A DNA stretch of 64,000 bases. Source: Bryobacterales bacterium. GTDB taxonomy: Bacteria > Acidobacteriota > Terriglobia > Bryobacterales > UBA6623. Location: the NCBI GenBank assembly GCA_022826925.1, contig JAJDTX010000164.1, positions 108,871 to 172,870 of the forward strand, given 5' to 3'. A program made the position numbers and the translations under genes. The notes beneath the pieces are model-generated. The model did not search any database. It was not told the origin of the DNA and saw only the letters and a list, made by a program, of their open reading frames with translations. This document shows positions 11,641 to 20,735 of this stretch, piece by piece (the stretch's first letter is position 1; each line of letters opens with the position of its first letter).

Positions 11641-12873
11641 ATGACCGAGATCACACGCCGGCACCTCCTCGGCCGGGCGTCGGCCGCGGCGCTCGGATCT
11701 TGCCTTCCGGCATTCCTGGCGGCACAGCAGCGGAACCAGCAGTCCCGGGTGCGCATCACCAAGGTCGAGACCTTCCGGATCCGCATCCCGCCCGAGGACG
11801 GCCAGCCGCCCGACCCGTTCCGCATCTACGGGTACCAAGTCAACCGGGTCCACACCGATTCCGGGATCGTCGGCACGTCATTCGTGCGGGGCGACACCGA
11901 GCTCATCGAGCGCTGGGCCAAGCCCACGCTCGAGGGCGAGGACCTGTTCGCCGTCGACCGCCACGTCCAGCGGCTCCAGATGCAGCGCGGCGAGTCCGGG
12001 GTGCAGGGTTGGTCAGGCGTCGAGCATGCCATGTGGGACGCCATCGGGCGCGCGGCCGGACTGCCGGTAGCGCGGCTGCTGGGTGGCTACCGCGACCGAT
12101 TGAAGGTGTACCGGACCTGCGTGTTCCCGGGCAAGCAGGACCAGTCCGACGTGCCGTACGAGACCCAAGCCGAGTACGCTGTCCGGCTCAAGGAGGCCGG
12201 GTACGGGGCCATGAAGGTACGCGCCTGGCGGCCCCGGCCGATGGACGACGTGGAGATGCTGGCCGTCGCGCGCCAGGCTGTCGGCGAGGACTTCGAAATC
12301 ATGTTCGACCGGACGGCGGTGCGCCCGGGTTGGGTGTGGGACTACGACACGGCCCTGCAGGTGGCCCGCGGCATGGAGCGCTACAACGCGCGCTGGCTAG
12401 AGGAGCCGTTCGACGGCAACGACCTCGAGAGCCCCGCACGCCTGGCCGCCGAGGTCGACATTCCGATTACCGGAGGAGAGCTCGGCAAGGGCATTCACCA
12501 GTTCCTGGCGTTTCTGACGCACAAGACGTACGACGTGCTACAGCCGGACACGCGCATCTGCGGCGGCATCCTGACCGCCCGGAAGATCAGCATCCTGGCC
12601 GAGGCATTCCACGTCCCTTGCATCCAGCACGGCACGCAGGGCCTCTCGCTGGCTGGCTACATCCAAGCGGGATGCGCCATGCCCAACTGCGACTACCAAG
12701 AGATGATCGGCCAGCCGAACTTGCCGGAAGAGCAATGGTCGCCGGCGCTGCGGATCCTGCGCACGCCACATGTCTTCGAGATCGAGGACGGCACCGTGCT
12801 ACTCCCGGACCTGCCCGGTCTGGGCCTTGACATCGACGAGGAGGCAATCGAGGAATACCGGGTCCGAGCTTGA
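11641..12873 (+). CDS. Tat-exported mandelate racemase/muconate lactonizing enzyme family protein
   Basis: 410 aa from ATG at 11641, five bases after the previous stop, so it is the third gene of an operon. The signal is TRRHLLGRASAAALGSCLPA (Tat). It is an enolase-superfamily enzyme of a different subgroup from its two neighbours: catalytic K192 in MKVRAW (KxR), metal ligands D223 (IMFDRTAV) and E254 (WLEEPF), a third acidic site in ITGGELG, and H330 in IQHGTQG. A K/H pair of this kind suggests racemase, epimerase or dehydratase activity on an acid sugar. The substrate is not assignable. The frame is open upstream of this ATG inside copy 2, but the Tat signal fixes the start. Confidence 0.85.
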   Translation: MTEITRRHLLGRASAAALGSCLPAFLAAQQRNQQSRVRITKVETFRIRIPPEDGQPPDPFRIYGYQVNRVHTDSGIVGTSFVRGDTELIERWAKPTLEGEDLFAVDRHVQRLQMQRGESGVQGWSGVEHAMWDAIGRAAGLPVARLLGGYRDRLKVYRTCVFPGKQDQSDVPYETQAEYAVRLKEAGYGAMKVRAWRPRPMDDVEMLAVARQAVGEDFEIMFDRTAVRPGWVWDYDTALQVARGMERYNARWLEEPFDGNDLESPARLAAEVDIPITGGELGKGIHQFLAFLTHKTYDVLQPDTRICGGILTARKISILAEAFHVPCIQHGTQGLSLAGYIQAGCAMPNCDYQEMIGQPNLPEEQWSPALRILRTPHVFEIEDGTVLLPDLPGLGLDIDEEAIEEYRVRA

Positions 12874-12953
12874 CCGGGCGGCGAGCGGTCCCGAGCGATG
12901 ACAACAGGGCGGCAAGTCTCGCAATCGCCAGGGCCTGGCCGGCCCGATCCGGA

Positions 12954-13772
12954 CTACTTGCGACGTCGCTTCTGATCAAGCATCCAGGCAATCACTTCGG
13001 GGTCTTCGTACACACGCCTGGCGATGGCGTGCCCTACGCCCGCATACTCCGTGTAGCGCGGATTGCCGGAGCTGCCTTGGATCGCGGCGACCATTCGCCT
13101 GGCAAGAGGCGCCGTGCTGAGGTGGTCCGTCTCCCCCTGGAACAGCCACACACCCATCCTGGCCAGCACAGGGGCGTCTTCAAGCACGATCGTGGCGGAG
13201 CCGGACACCGGTGCGACGGCGGCAAACCGCTCGGGATGGAGCGCGGCGTATCGGATAGACCCCTCTCCACCCATCGAAGAGCCCGTGATCACCACTCTGT
13301 CCGTGTCGACCGCAAATTCCGCGATGAGGGCATCAATCAACGATGTGATGTGATCCTCTGCATCGGGGACCGGATCGCGCCCGTGACGCTCCAAGCGCCA
13401 GCTGGACTGCACGGGGTCCGCCGGTATGGGAGACCAGATCTTACCCCGTGGGCACCGTGGAAAGGCTACGAGTGCCGGAAACCGCTCAGGGTGGTTGCGG
13501 ACGTGCTGCACAAGGGGCTGCCTGTTGAAGCGCTCGGTCAGAGCATTCCCGTTGTTGTCGCCGTTCCCTCCTCCGCCATGCAGGTAGACAATCAGCGGCC
13601 AGCTCTTCGAGCCGTCGTAGTCCGGCGGCACATATAACCCTGCCGTACGCTCCGCGCCCTCCACCGTGAATGCGAAATTCACGAAGCCCGTGCTGGCGGA
13701 TTCGTCATCAGCAGCGTGAGCGCTGGCGCCCATCAACACCAATAGCAATAGAACTGTGTACTTGCTTCTCAT
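12954..13772 (-). CDS. Secreted alpha/beta hydrolase (PHB-depolymerase/feruloyl-esterase-like)
   Basis: 272 aa with a signal peptide (KYTVLLLLVLMGASAHA). It shows the oxyanion loop YLHGGGGNGDNN, nucleophile elbow GSSMGG, acid in FQGETDHLS and catalytic H in GVGHAIARR. This is the compact esterase form annotated as carboxylesterase or prolyl-oligopeptidase family, often used on acylated polysaccharides. It is convergent with the dehydratase operon and similar in layout to the gene at 15238-16197. Confidence 0.85.
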   Translation of the reverse strand: MRSKYTVLLLLVLMGASAHAADDESASTGFVNFAFTVEGAERTAGLYVPPDYDGSKSWPLIVYLHGGGGNGDNNGNALTERFNRQPLVQHVRNHPERFPALVAFPRCPRGKIWSPIPADPVQSSWRLERHGRDPVPDAEDHITSLIDALIAEFAVDTDRVVITGSSMGGEGSIRYAALHPERFAAVAPVSGSATIVLEDAPVLARMGVWLFQGETDHLSTAPLARRMVAAIQGSSGNPRYTEYAGVGHAIARRVYEDPEVIAWMLDQKRRRK

Positions 13773-13959
13773 GGTTGCCTCTTCAATCGGCCGTCCAGCG
13801 TAACCCGACGCCTTGGTGCCGTGGGAACCCCTTGTAGGTTCCCGTCATTCTACCGCCAGATACGAGAATCTAGTTGATGCGATGTACTCGGCAGTCGCAG
13901 CGATATCGGTCGCATAAGCGACCGCAGCGACGATAGGATCGATGCGAGAGGAGGGTGCC

Positions 13960-15123
13960 ATGAAGGTGACAAGGAGACGTCTGGGGAATGCGGCGCTAGG
14001 CGGGGCCGCGATTGGACTGGCACCCGCCGCAGCACAGCAGCTGCCCCGCTGGGACCCCTTGGTGCCGGGCACGGAAGCGCCAAGGGCGAAAGAGTGGATG
14101 GACCGGCCCGATACAACGCCCCTGCAGTTGGCGCCGGCAGATCCCTTTGCGGCAGGTGCCGGAATCGGAATCGGGCATCGCTTCCCGCCGCAGCCCGAGC
14201 CGGAGGTTTATGACTTCTATCGGGCGTCAGGTATCGAATACGGCAGCGTGCTGGCGCGCTTGGGAGAAGTCAACTACGACTGGATGGCTCGCATGAAGGA
14301 GCGGATGGAGGAACGCGGCGTCCGTTTGCTGAATGTCAACGTCGTCGGACTGCATTGCGATCCGGTCATCGTCTTGGGGCTCTCCGGTGTCGAGGAGAAG
14401 CTGGAACTCTACCGTCAGTTTCTTCGCGATGCAGGCAAGGCAGGAATCCCGTACACAACGTATGGGCACATGGCGAACCTGCGCCTGCGGTACGGGGTGA
14501 CGGCGCGCGTTCCGACGCGCGGGCAGCGGGCGCGCCAGTTTGATGCGAGGGTGGCAAGCAGCTTTCCTCTCTCGCACGACCGCATGTACTCGGAGGACGA
14601 GATCTGGAAGTCATTCACGAGGTTTGCCAACGCCGTCGTTCCTGTCGCTGAAGAAGCCGGAGTGCGCATCGGTCTTCATCCTGACGACCCGCCCTTGCCG
14701 TCCCTTGGCGGCGTGGCGCGGGTTTTTCGCAACTACGAGGGCTACAGGCGCGCGCTCGAGATCACCGACAGCCCAAACTTCGGATACTGCTTCTGCATGG
14801 GCACGTGGGCGGAAGGAGGCGAGAGCACGGGCAAGTCGGTGATCGACATGATCCGCGAGTTCGCGCCCCAGGGAAAGATCTTCAAGGTGCACTTTCGCAA
14901 CGTGGACGGGCCCATGCCGCGGTTCACCGAAACCTTCGTCGACGACGGCTACATCGACATGATCGAGGCGCTCAGGGAACTGCGAAAAGCAAACTTCAAC
15001 GGCGTCATCGTGCCCGACCATGTTCCGGGAGGAAGACCCATGGGCGACAGCAACACGGCCTACACGGTGGGCTACATGAGGGCATTGAGGGATGTCATCA
15101 ACCGGGAGTTCGCGCAGGGATAA
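13960..15123 (+). CDS. Tat-exported mannonate dehydratase (UxuA-like)
   Basis: 387 aa from ATG at 13960; a strong Shine-Dalgarno (gaggagg) sits 7 bp upstream. A Tat signal follows (KVTRRRLGNAALGGAAIG). The core matches UxuA: metal/catalytic LHPDDPP (H240), CFCMGTWAEGG, FKVHFRNVDGP and the closing DHVPGG...YTVGYMRAL. The family dehydrates D-mannonate to 2-keto-3-deoxy-D-gluconate in uronate catabolism and is normally cytosolic, so the Tat signal is unusual. It fits the sulfatase and other dehydratases as part of a uronate/deoxysugar glycan pathway. Confidence 0.88.
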   Translation: MKVTRRRLGNAALGGAAIGLAPAAAQQLPRWDPLVPGTEAPRAKEWMDRPDTTPLQLAPADPFAAGAGIGIGHRFPPQPEPEVYDFYRASGIEYGSVLARLGEVNYDWMARMKERMEERGVRLLNVNVVGLHCDPVIVLGLSGVEEKLELYRQFLRDAGKAGIPYTTYGHMANLRLRYGVTARVPTRGQRARQFDARVASSFPLSHDRMYSEDEIWKSFTRFANAVVPVAEEAGVRIGLHPDDPPLPSLGGVARVFRNYEGYRRALEITDSPNFGYCFCMGTWAEGGESTGKSVIDMIREFAPQGKIFKVHFRNVDGPMPRFTETFVDDGYIDMIEALRELRKANFNGVIVPDHVPGGRPMGDSNTAYTVGYMRALRDVINREFAQG

Positions 15124-15237
15124 CTGCAGGCGATCCTCCTAGCGAACGGTTCCGCGCTTCGCCCTTTGGACCCCAAGTCCAAGGCTGTCCCGCTCGCTGC
15201 TCCGGGACGCTATACTCCGGCCGTGCCCCGGTTTCCG

Positions 15238-16197
15238 ATGCGACTGTTGATCGTTGGTCTTGTGTCCCTTGCATGCGCTTTCAGTGCCTATGCGGATGTA
15301 GAGAGCGAACTCCAGAGGATGCTCGCCAGTCACCCGGAGGCTGATGCCAACGGAGACGGCGCTCTGACCGAGGACGAAGCCGCCAATTACATCTTCAAGA
15401 CGAGACAACGCGGCCGCATGAACCGCGGGCCGGGCATCCGAAACCGCCATCTGATCGACGCGTACGAAGCGCGCTCGCATGGGTCCATGCCGTACCGCCT
15501 CATGAAGCCGCTTCACCTAGAACCCGGCAAGCGCTATCCGCTGATAGTCAGTCTTCACGGCTCCGGCGGGGTAGGCGACGACAACCTGAGCAATCTCCGG
15601 TTCTGGAACGGAGTCATGGCACAGCCGGAATGGCGGCGGAAGTACCCGAGCTTCGTGCTCGTCCCGCAACGAAGGCCCGGAGGAATCTGGGGGCCGAAAC
15701 CCGATGTGCCCGGAACCGAGGATTTATTTGTCCGCGACGATTTGACCGGGGCTTTCGAGATCATCGAACTGCTCCGAGAGGAGTTTCCTATCGACTTGGA
15801 TCGCATCTACGCGCTGGGCTCTTCAGGGGGCGGTGCGGGCACTTGGAACATCGTTTTCGCTCGACCAGACCTGTTTGCAGCGGCGATTCCCGTTTGCGGG
15901 CGATTCAATCCCGCCTACGCGTCCAAATTGGCGCAGCTGCCCATCTGGGTGTTCCACGGCGATGCCGACCCGCTCATCTCGGTCGAGTTTTCGCGCAGCG
16001 CGTTTGGCGCCCTGCGTGAGGCTGGAGGGGATATCAAATACACCGAACTGCGGGGTGTCAAGCATGCGTCGTGGATCCAGGCCTTCACCTACGCCGGCGA
16101 CGACGAGTCGAAGGGATACGTGACCCGGCTTGGAAACGAGAAATCCGATCCCACCTCCGACATCTGGGAGTGGCTCTTTGCGCGCAGGAAGAACTAG
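15238..16197 (+). CDS. Secreted esterase with an N-terminal EF-hand-like motif
   Basis: 319 aa from ATG at 15238, chosen for its signal peptide MRLLIVGLVSLACAFSAYAD; a GTG at 15223 and an upstream ATG are in frame but would bury the signal. Soon after the signal, EADANGDGALTEDE is a canonical calcium-binding EF-hand loop (dockerin/EF-hand type). The hydrolase core has SLHGSGGVGDDN, nucleophile elbow GSSGGG, acid HGDADPLIS and catalytic H in GVKHASW. It is likely a periplasmic or surface carbohydrate esterase, calcium-stabilised by inference. Confidence 0.85.
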   Translation: MRLLIVGLVSLACAFSAYADVESELQRMLASHPEADANGDGALTEDEAANYIFKTRQRGRMNRGPGIRNRHLIDAYEARSHGSMPYRLMKPLHLEPGKRYPLIVSLHGSGGVGDDNLSNLRFWNGVMAQPEWRRKYPSFVLVPQRRPGGIWGPKPDVPGTEDLFVRDDLTGAFEIIELLREEFPIDLDRIYALGSSGGGAGTWNIVFARPDLFAAAIPVCGRFNPAYASKLAQLPIWVFHGDADPLISVEFSRSAFGALREAGGDIKYTELRGVKHASWIQAFTYAGDDESKGYVTRLGNEKSDPTSDIWEWLFARRKN

Positions 16198-16242
16198 TGA
16201 GCGCGCACTGGGCCTGAACGGAACCCCGCCGCTTTCCGCGCT

Positions 16243-17466
16243 CTAGCGAACCTCGTGGTAGTCCGAACTAGCGGTCAGGTCGCCGCTGCGGACGTTTACG
16301 AACCACGCTGTTACGGCATCGGGGAGATCTGCGGTGACTCGCCAAGTTTCGCCGTCGCGAGAGAGGCTCGCGGGTGACTGGACCCACTTTCGGGAGCCCG
16401 TGAAACCCCCATCGCTTGTCCAGACGAGCGACGCGCTATCGAGCGGCTTGGCGGCCGTCATCTCGATGCGCACGCTGTCCTCGGAGAGGTCGGATTCCCC
16501 CTGGACCAGCCAGGGCTCGCCCGAGTAAACGACGCTGTCGGCAAAGGCGTAACTGTCCGGCGGAGTCCAGCCCGCCCTGTGGCTATGGCCCATGCCAGGA
16601 ATCAGGGAGACCATGCGCGGGCCCGGGGCGGAGCGATAGCTGGCGGCCTGGCTGTCTAGAGGAAAGGCTGCGTCGCCGGGCCACGAGAGCCACAACACGG
16701 GAGTTCGCACGCGATCCATGCGCACCATCGGATCCCAGACCTCGCGGTAGAGTCGGTTGCTGCCGAGGGCCTCGCCCCAATGGTTGGCAGAGTCGAACAG
16801 GTGCCCGCATCCATAGGTGGGAATCGCGAACGCGAAGCGCGCGTCGATGCCGATGACAGTGCTGGTGATGACTCCGCCCCACGAGATTCCCATGAGCCCG
16901 ACCTTGTCGGCATCAACTTGCGGCAACGACCGCAGCAGCGAATTCGCTAGCACCGTGTCCGCCACCGCGTGGTACATCCACTGATCCCTCAAGGGCTCGG
17001 AGGAGTCAGCGTAGATCCCGTCGCGCTTGGGACCGCCCCAGGCGTGTCGCTTCCAGGACCGCCTGGCACCGGCGGGGACTTCCTCGGCCTCATCCGTCTG
17101 GCCCTCGACAGCGATCGAGATCGCGGCATAGCCGCGTGCGGTCCATTTCTCGACCCATTCCCGAAACGCCGTGCCACCTCCTCCATGGACAAGCACGATG
17201 GCGGGAACCTTGCCATCGCTATCCTCCGGAAGTCCCAGCCAAGCAAAGACTCGCGTGGCTCTGCCCTTCCATGGCAGTCCTTCGTAGTAGATCGCCTCGA
17301 TGCCGCCGTCGCTGGCGAAGCCTTCGGCAGGGAATCGGGCAGGCGGCGCCGTAAGGTTGCCGAGTTCGAGCACCAGTCGGCGCTCTTCGGAGAAATCGCC
17401 CGCAGCAGCGAGAGAGGCCGCCGGGATCAGCAATGCAACCAAGAACGGAAAAAACCTGAGTCGCAT
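16243..17466 (-). CDS. Secreted dienelactone-hydrolase/acetyl-xylan-esterase-like hydrolase
   Basis: 407 aa from ATG at 17466, which shares its A with the TAA stop of the upstream ThuA-like gene (TAATG overlap), so the pair is translationally coupled. Signal peptide: MRLRFFPFLVALLIPAASLAAAG. Core motifs are VLVHGGGGTAFREWV, nucleophile elbow GISWGG, acid WPGDAAFP and H in GMGHSHRAGW. The C-terminal 100 residues form a beta-rich module (SGEPWLVQGES ... VWTSDGGFTGSRKWV) similar to the PhoPQ-regulated or acetyl-xylan-esterase C-terminal extension. It probably acts on an acylated glycan. Confidence 0.85.
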   Translation of the reverse strand: MRLRFFPFLVALLIPAASLAAAGDFSEERRLVLELGNLTAPPARFPAEGFASDGGIEAIYYEGLPWKGRATRVFAWLGLPEDSDGKVPAIVLVHGGGGTAFREWVEKWTARGYAAISIAVEGQTDEAEEVPAGARRSWKRHAWGGPKRDGIYADSSEPLRDQWMYHAVADTVLANSLLRSLPQVDADKVGLMGISWGGVITSTVIGIDARFAFAIPTYGCGHLFDSANHWGEALGSNRLYREVWDPMVRMDRVRTPVLWLSWPGDAAFPLDSQAASYRSAPGPRMVSLIPGMGHSHRAGWTPPDSYAFADSVVYSGEPWLVQGESDLSEDSVRIEMTAAKPLDSASLVWTSDGGFTGSRKWVQSPASLSRDGETWRVTADLPDAVTAWFVNVRSGDLTASSDYHEVR

Positions 17467-18335
17467 TACCCGGATTCTCGCAAGAGCCATCGCACGGCGT
17501 TTTGCTGCAGCTTCACGTATTCGGGATTCCACAAAACGGTCAGCAGGTGGCCCGGAGACATGTAGCAGACTCGTCCGTCGCCGTAGTCGTAGGCCCACCC
17601 CCCAGGAGCCGTCGGCCCCATCCCCCGGTAGTCCAAGCTCTCCGGATTTACCGTTTCGAGGAAGACGTGCGCGGGATCCTTGTCATATTCCATGTAGTGC
17701 TGCTCGCCAGTGACGATGAAGTCGCTGACACCTTGCGTTATCGCGTGAGTCGGATCGCGAACACGAACGCTATAGGTCCGAATCGGAGGGTGCCCGGCGT
17801 ATGCAGCGCCCAGCACGTCCCGAAAGTCCGGGTCGGTGAGGCCAACGTGGGTGGTGTTATGGAGAAACAGTGCCGCGCCGCCACGGTTGACAAACGCTCG
17901 CACCGCCCTACCCTGCTCGGGCTTCATCCAGAAAGCCGGTTTCGCTTCGGTAGCCGGCACGGGTGGCTCGGAGATCAGTTCTGGGCTTCCCGTGGCGAGC
18001 CAGCCAGCATTCGTGCGCTCGTTCGGATAGCCGTCCGGCCATACCATGCCATCGCGCAGGACCACCAGTAGCTTGTAGCCTGCGAGAGTCTCGGCGGTGA
18101 GCCGTTTCGTCTCGTCGCAAAAGTCGATGGTGATCCCGAGTGGCTCGGCTAGAGTCTTGTTCAAACCCGTCCGAATGTAGTCGGAGTTGTGGTAGCGGTC
18201 CCCGATCAGGGCAAACGCATCGGCCTTCGGAGCCGCGTCGCGCGCAGCCGGAGTGATAGCTTCCTGCCTATCGCAGGACTGCAGTGCCAGGACCATCGCG
18301 AACACTCCGAGAAGCATGTACCGCGAGTCGGCCAT
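17466..18335 (-). CDS. ThuA-like lipoprotein
   Basis: 289 aa. The N-terminus has a lipobox (MVLALQSC), suggesting a lipoprotein. The ThuA fold is shown by FALIGDRYHNSDYI, LLVVLRDGMVWPDGY, FVNRGGAALFLHNTTHVG, HAITQGVSDF, GEQHYMEYDKD and the end block YGDGRVCYMSPGHLLTVLWNPEYVKLQ. It overlaps the next hydrolase gene by one base. The pairing of a ThuA-like protein with an exported esterase suggests work on the same sugar-containing substrate. Confidence 0.82.
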   Translation of the reverse strand: MADSRYMLLGVFAMVLALQSCDRQEAITPAARDAAPKADAFALIGDRYHNSDYIRTGLNKTLAEPLGITIDFCDETKRLTAETLAGYKLLVVLRDGMVWPDGYPNERTNAGWLATGSPELISEPPVPATEAKPAFWMKPEQGRAVRAFVNRGGAALFLHNTTHVGLTDPDFRDVLGAAYAGHPPIRTYSVRVRDPTHAITQGVSDFIVTGEQHYMEYDKDPAHVFLETVNPESLDYRGMGPTAPGGWAYDYGDGRVCYMSPGHLLTVLWNPEYVKLQQNAVRWLLRESG

Positions 18336-18632
18336 CGGCCGGAAGTGTACCGCACCCGGGTGCCACGCGGAGGCCGGGAATCAACTCGAACGCTCTCCAA
18401 GAGCTGCCGCGTAACTTCTCGTGCAGGGGGATGCAAGGGACGGGACAGAGGTACCCTGGCGCACTCCGCTGCTCGGAGAGCTCGGGTGCGTGGTACGGAA
18501 GACGAAGATCGAGTCGGTGAGTGCGGTTTGATCAGCCGGGGAGGTGGCCATGGCCTCACCTCCTATGGGTCCCGAGAGCGTCCCAACACTTGTCCCGGAG
18601 TCTTCCGGCATACGGCTTCTATGTCTGTGTAG
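18336..18632. other. Intergenic region, no gene seen
   Basis: Short overlapping reading frames on both strands have no recognisable protein signature. It presumably holds the promoter for the ThuA/esterase pair, but no clear motif is visible. Confidence 0.4.
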
Positions 18633-19823
18633 CTACTTCTCGTAGTGCTTATAGGGAATCAACTCGATCTCGTGCTCGCGAACGAAGCGCTGGAAGCGCT
18701 CCTGTTCGTCCCAGTCGGTCTTGTCGGCGTATTTGCTTTCCTGAATCGCCAGACGGTTGGGGTTAATGCGCTTGTGCGGCAGCTCGACTTGAGGTTCCGG
18801 CCCGAGCAACCCGACTTCTTGCAAGAACTTGTCAACGCTGGCGGTGGTGTACTCAATGTGCGGAGAGTTGTTGTACCAGCTGTGGACTTCGCCCTTGTAT
18901 ACGTAGTCGTGCGTGAGCAGGCCCATCTCGCGTGATTTCGCGATCCACCGAATCTGCTGTGGATAGAACGCGTCCCGAGTGCCGAACATGATGATGTTCG
19001 GCGGCGACTCTTCGTCGAGTTGTTCGATCGCCGAAATGAGGTGATAGAGGTCTTCGAACTCGCGCGGGTCCCGCCCCATCATGGCCATCTCTTCCTCGAT
19101 GTGCCGCGCGTTCAGAGGCTCGAAGAAATCGACGAAGGGATTGTAGAGGATCATTGCGGCCGGCTTGACCGACAAGTTGGGATCTTCGCCCTCGCCGATG
19201 AAGCCGGCGTCAGCGAACTGCCGGGTGTCCAGCGTGCCGATCACGGACGCCATCGCACCGCCCGCCGAGCCGCCTCCCACCGTGATCTTCTCAGCGTTGA
19301 TGCCGAACTCTCGATCCCGGGACTTGAACCAGCGCATCGCGCTGACTCCGTCTTCAATCGCAATGTGCGGCAAGGCGTCGTCGAGATCGGAGACGCGGTA
19401 CTCCGGGCGGGCGCACACCATCCCGCGCTTTGTGAAGTAGTCACATTGCCGTAGGAACTGGTTCGCGCTGCCTTGCGTAAAGCCGCCCCCGTGCCACAGC
19501 ACCAGAGCCGAGCGCTCGTCCGGCGGCGCCCAGCCCGGGGGGAAGTCGATATAGATCTTGAGATCGCGCGTCGGGGTTTCCTTGAAGACGAAGGTCTTCG
19601 TGTGATGGTTCTCGCCGCCGGGCCGATACTGCGCCTTGCGCAATCGCTCGCGCATCGGTTTGGCGTACTTGGTGTAGATCTCTTGAAGCCTCGCTTCCCG
19701 GTTCTCATCGCCAAGATTCCTGACCATCTCCCGCAGCTGCATCCGGGTAACGGGTTGGGCCGCTGAAGCCAACGCAGCGAGCAGGGCAATGGCAGCGGCG
19801 GTCGCGATCGGTTTGACGTCCAT
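18633..19823 (-). CDS. Secreted alpha/beta hydrolase (esterase/lipase, HGGG family)
   Basis: 396 aa from ATG at 19823, with ggaaag 8 bp upstream and a signal peptide right after (MDVKPIATAAAIALLAALASA). The HSL-type oxyanion motif WHGGGFTQGS is followed by nucleophile elbow GGSAGG, acid FGTRDAFYP and H in GEVHSWYNN. An N-terminal helical segment after the signal (MVRNLGDENREARLQEI) is outside the core. The substrate is unknown; it belongs to the local set of five exported esterases. Confidence 0.85.
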   Translation of the reverse strand: MDVKPIATAAAIALLAALASAAQPVTRMQLREMVRNLGDENREARLQEIYTKYAKPMRERLRKAQYRPGGENHHTKTFVFKETPTRDLKIYIDFPPGWAPPDERSALVLWHGGGFTQGSANQFLRQCDYFTKRGMVCARPEYRVSDLDDALPHIAIEDGVSAMRWFKSRDREFGINAEKITVGGGSAGGAMASVIGTLDTRQFADAGFIGEGEDPNLSVKPAAMILYNPFVDFFEPLNARHIEEEMAMMGRDPREFEDLYHLISAIEQLDEESPPNIIMFGTRDAFYPQQIRWIAKSREMGLLTHDYVYKGEVHSWYNNSPHIEYTTASVDKFLQEVGLLGPEPQVELPHKRINPNRLAIQESKYADKTDWDEQERFQRFVREHEIELIPYKHYEK

Positions 19824-20119
19824 ACTTTCGCTCTTTCCAAGGTCAGTCTGCCCGACTGTGGGATGCCGTGTCCACCGAAGCTGCGAAGTTGAAGCCAACT
19901 TGCCCATGCGTCTCGACTGTACGGCCCGGGGCGGACGAACCGAGAATCAGTCCATCCCAAGCGGAGGCCGCTCATCTACGGATTTCACACGGGTCTCAAG
20001 GCATTTTGTCAACGATTTCAGTAGTGCAGCTAGGGATTCTCGACGAGGGATTGCATGCCCAAGGACCCCAGCCTGAGAATCTCTTGGTCCCAGATCCGGC
20101 GTGATACACTCCGAACGCT

Positions 20120-20233
20120 ATGAGCGATTTTGGGTAGGGCTTCAAGATCACCCTTGGCGTCTTTGCCGCGATTGTGGTGATCTTCCTTGCCATGCCCATC
20201 GGCTGCACGGCGCGTCTGGCCATACTAGGGTGA
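20120..20233 (+). pseudogene. Small membrane protein frame interrupted by an amber codon
   Basis: The frame reads M-S-D-F-G, then TAG, then GFKITLGVFAAIVVIFLAMP followed by IGCTARLAILG and TGA. After the stop it encodes one good transmembrane helix and a possible lipid-attachment-like cysteine. A -10-like box (gatacact) lies just upstream. It may be a pseudogene or a start-site misread; no other start codon lies between the TAG and the helix. No family is recognised. Confidence 0.3.
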
Positions 20234-20557
20234 GGTACGGGCTCGAGCCCCTCTGTTCTAGGTTGAGCGGCCTGTGACAGGCAGTTGAACGCGAACGCCC
20301 TGTACTGGCGAACCACACCGCATTTATTCGATTCTTGCCAGGGAGCAGTGCAGCAAGCGAGGCTTTACTACGCTACAGCGACTGGCTGCAAGACCTGCTC
20401 CCCGGACAGTCACACAAGTTAGTCAGCACAGCTAGGAGCCCGATTGACGGAAGGCCCGTGGTGTGGGCTAGACCCTGCTGCTGAACCGGCTTTTGGGGTG
20501 ATGATCAAGCGACCGTCGGTGTCCTACAGCCGCGCCACATAGAGTTCAACGAATTTG

Positions 20558-20581
20558 TTGTCAACAGATCTGTTGACAACA
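20558..20581. repeat. Perfect palindrome, candidate operator
   Basis: The sequence GTTGTCAACAGA followed by TCTGTTGACAAC is a perfect 24-bp inverted repeat in a non-coding region. It is about 155 bp from the stop of the DinB-like gene, which is convergent, so the regulated gene is unclear. It could be an operator for a dimeric repressor; no repressor gene is adjacent. Confidence 0.4.
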
Positions 20582-20735
20582 AGAGCGTTGTACGTTTCTG
20601 ACTGCGCTTGCACGCATCGGCACGATCGGGACACATGAGATCCAGCCAACCATTGCGATGTGGTGTCTGCACCGCAACCGGTTGGAGGGTGGAACGCCCC
20701 CGAACCACCCCGGCCTCCGAGCGAGCTCAGGTGGA

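Larger units (their letters stand above)
19824..20735. other. 912-bp region with at most a broken micro-gene
   Basis: No full-length protein-coding gene is supported. The one item with coding character is the hydrophobic micro-frame at 20120-20233. A TGTTGACAACA-like inverted motif near 20560-20580 (gttgtcaacagatctgttgacaac) is a perfect palindrome and could be an operator. Confidence 0.4.
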
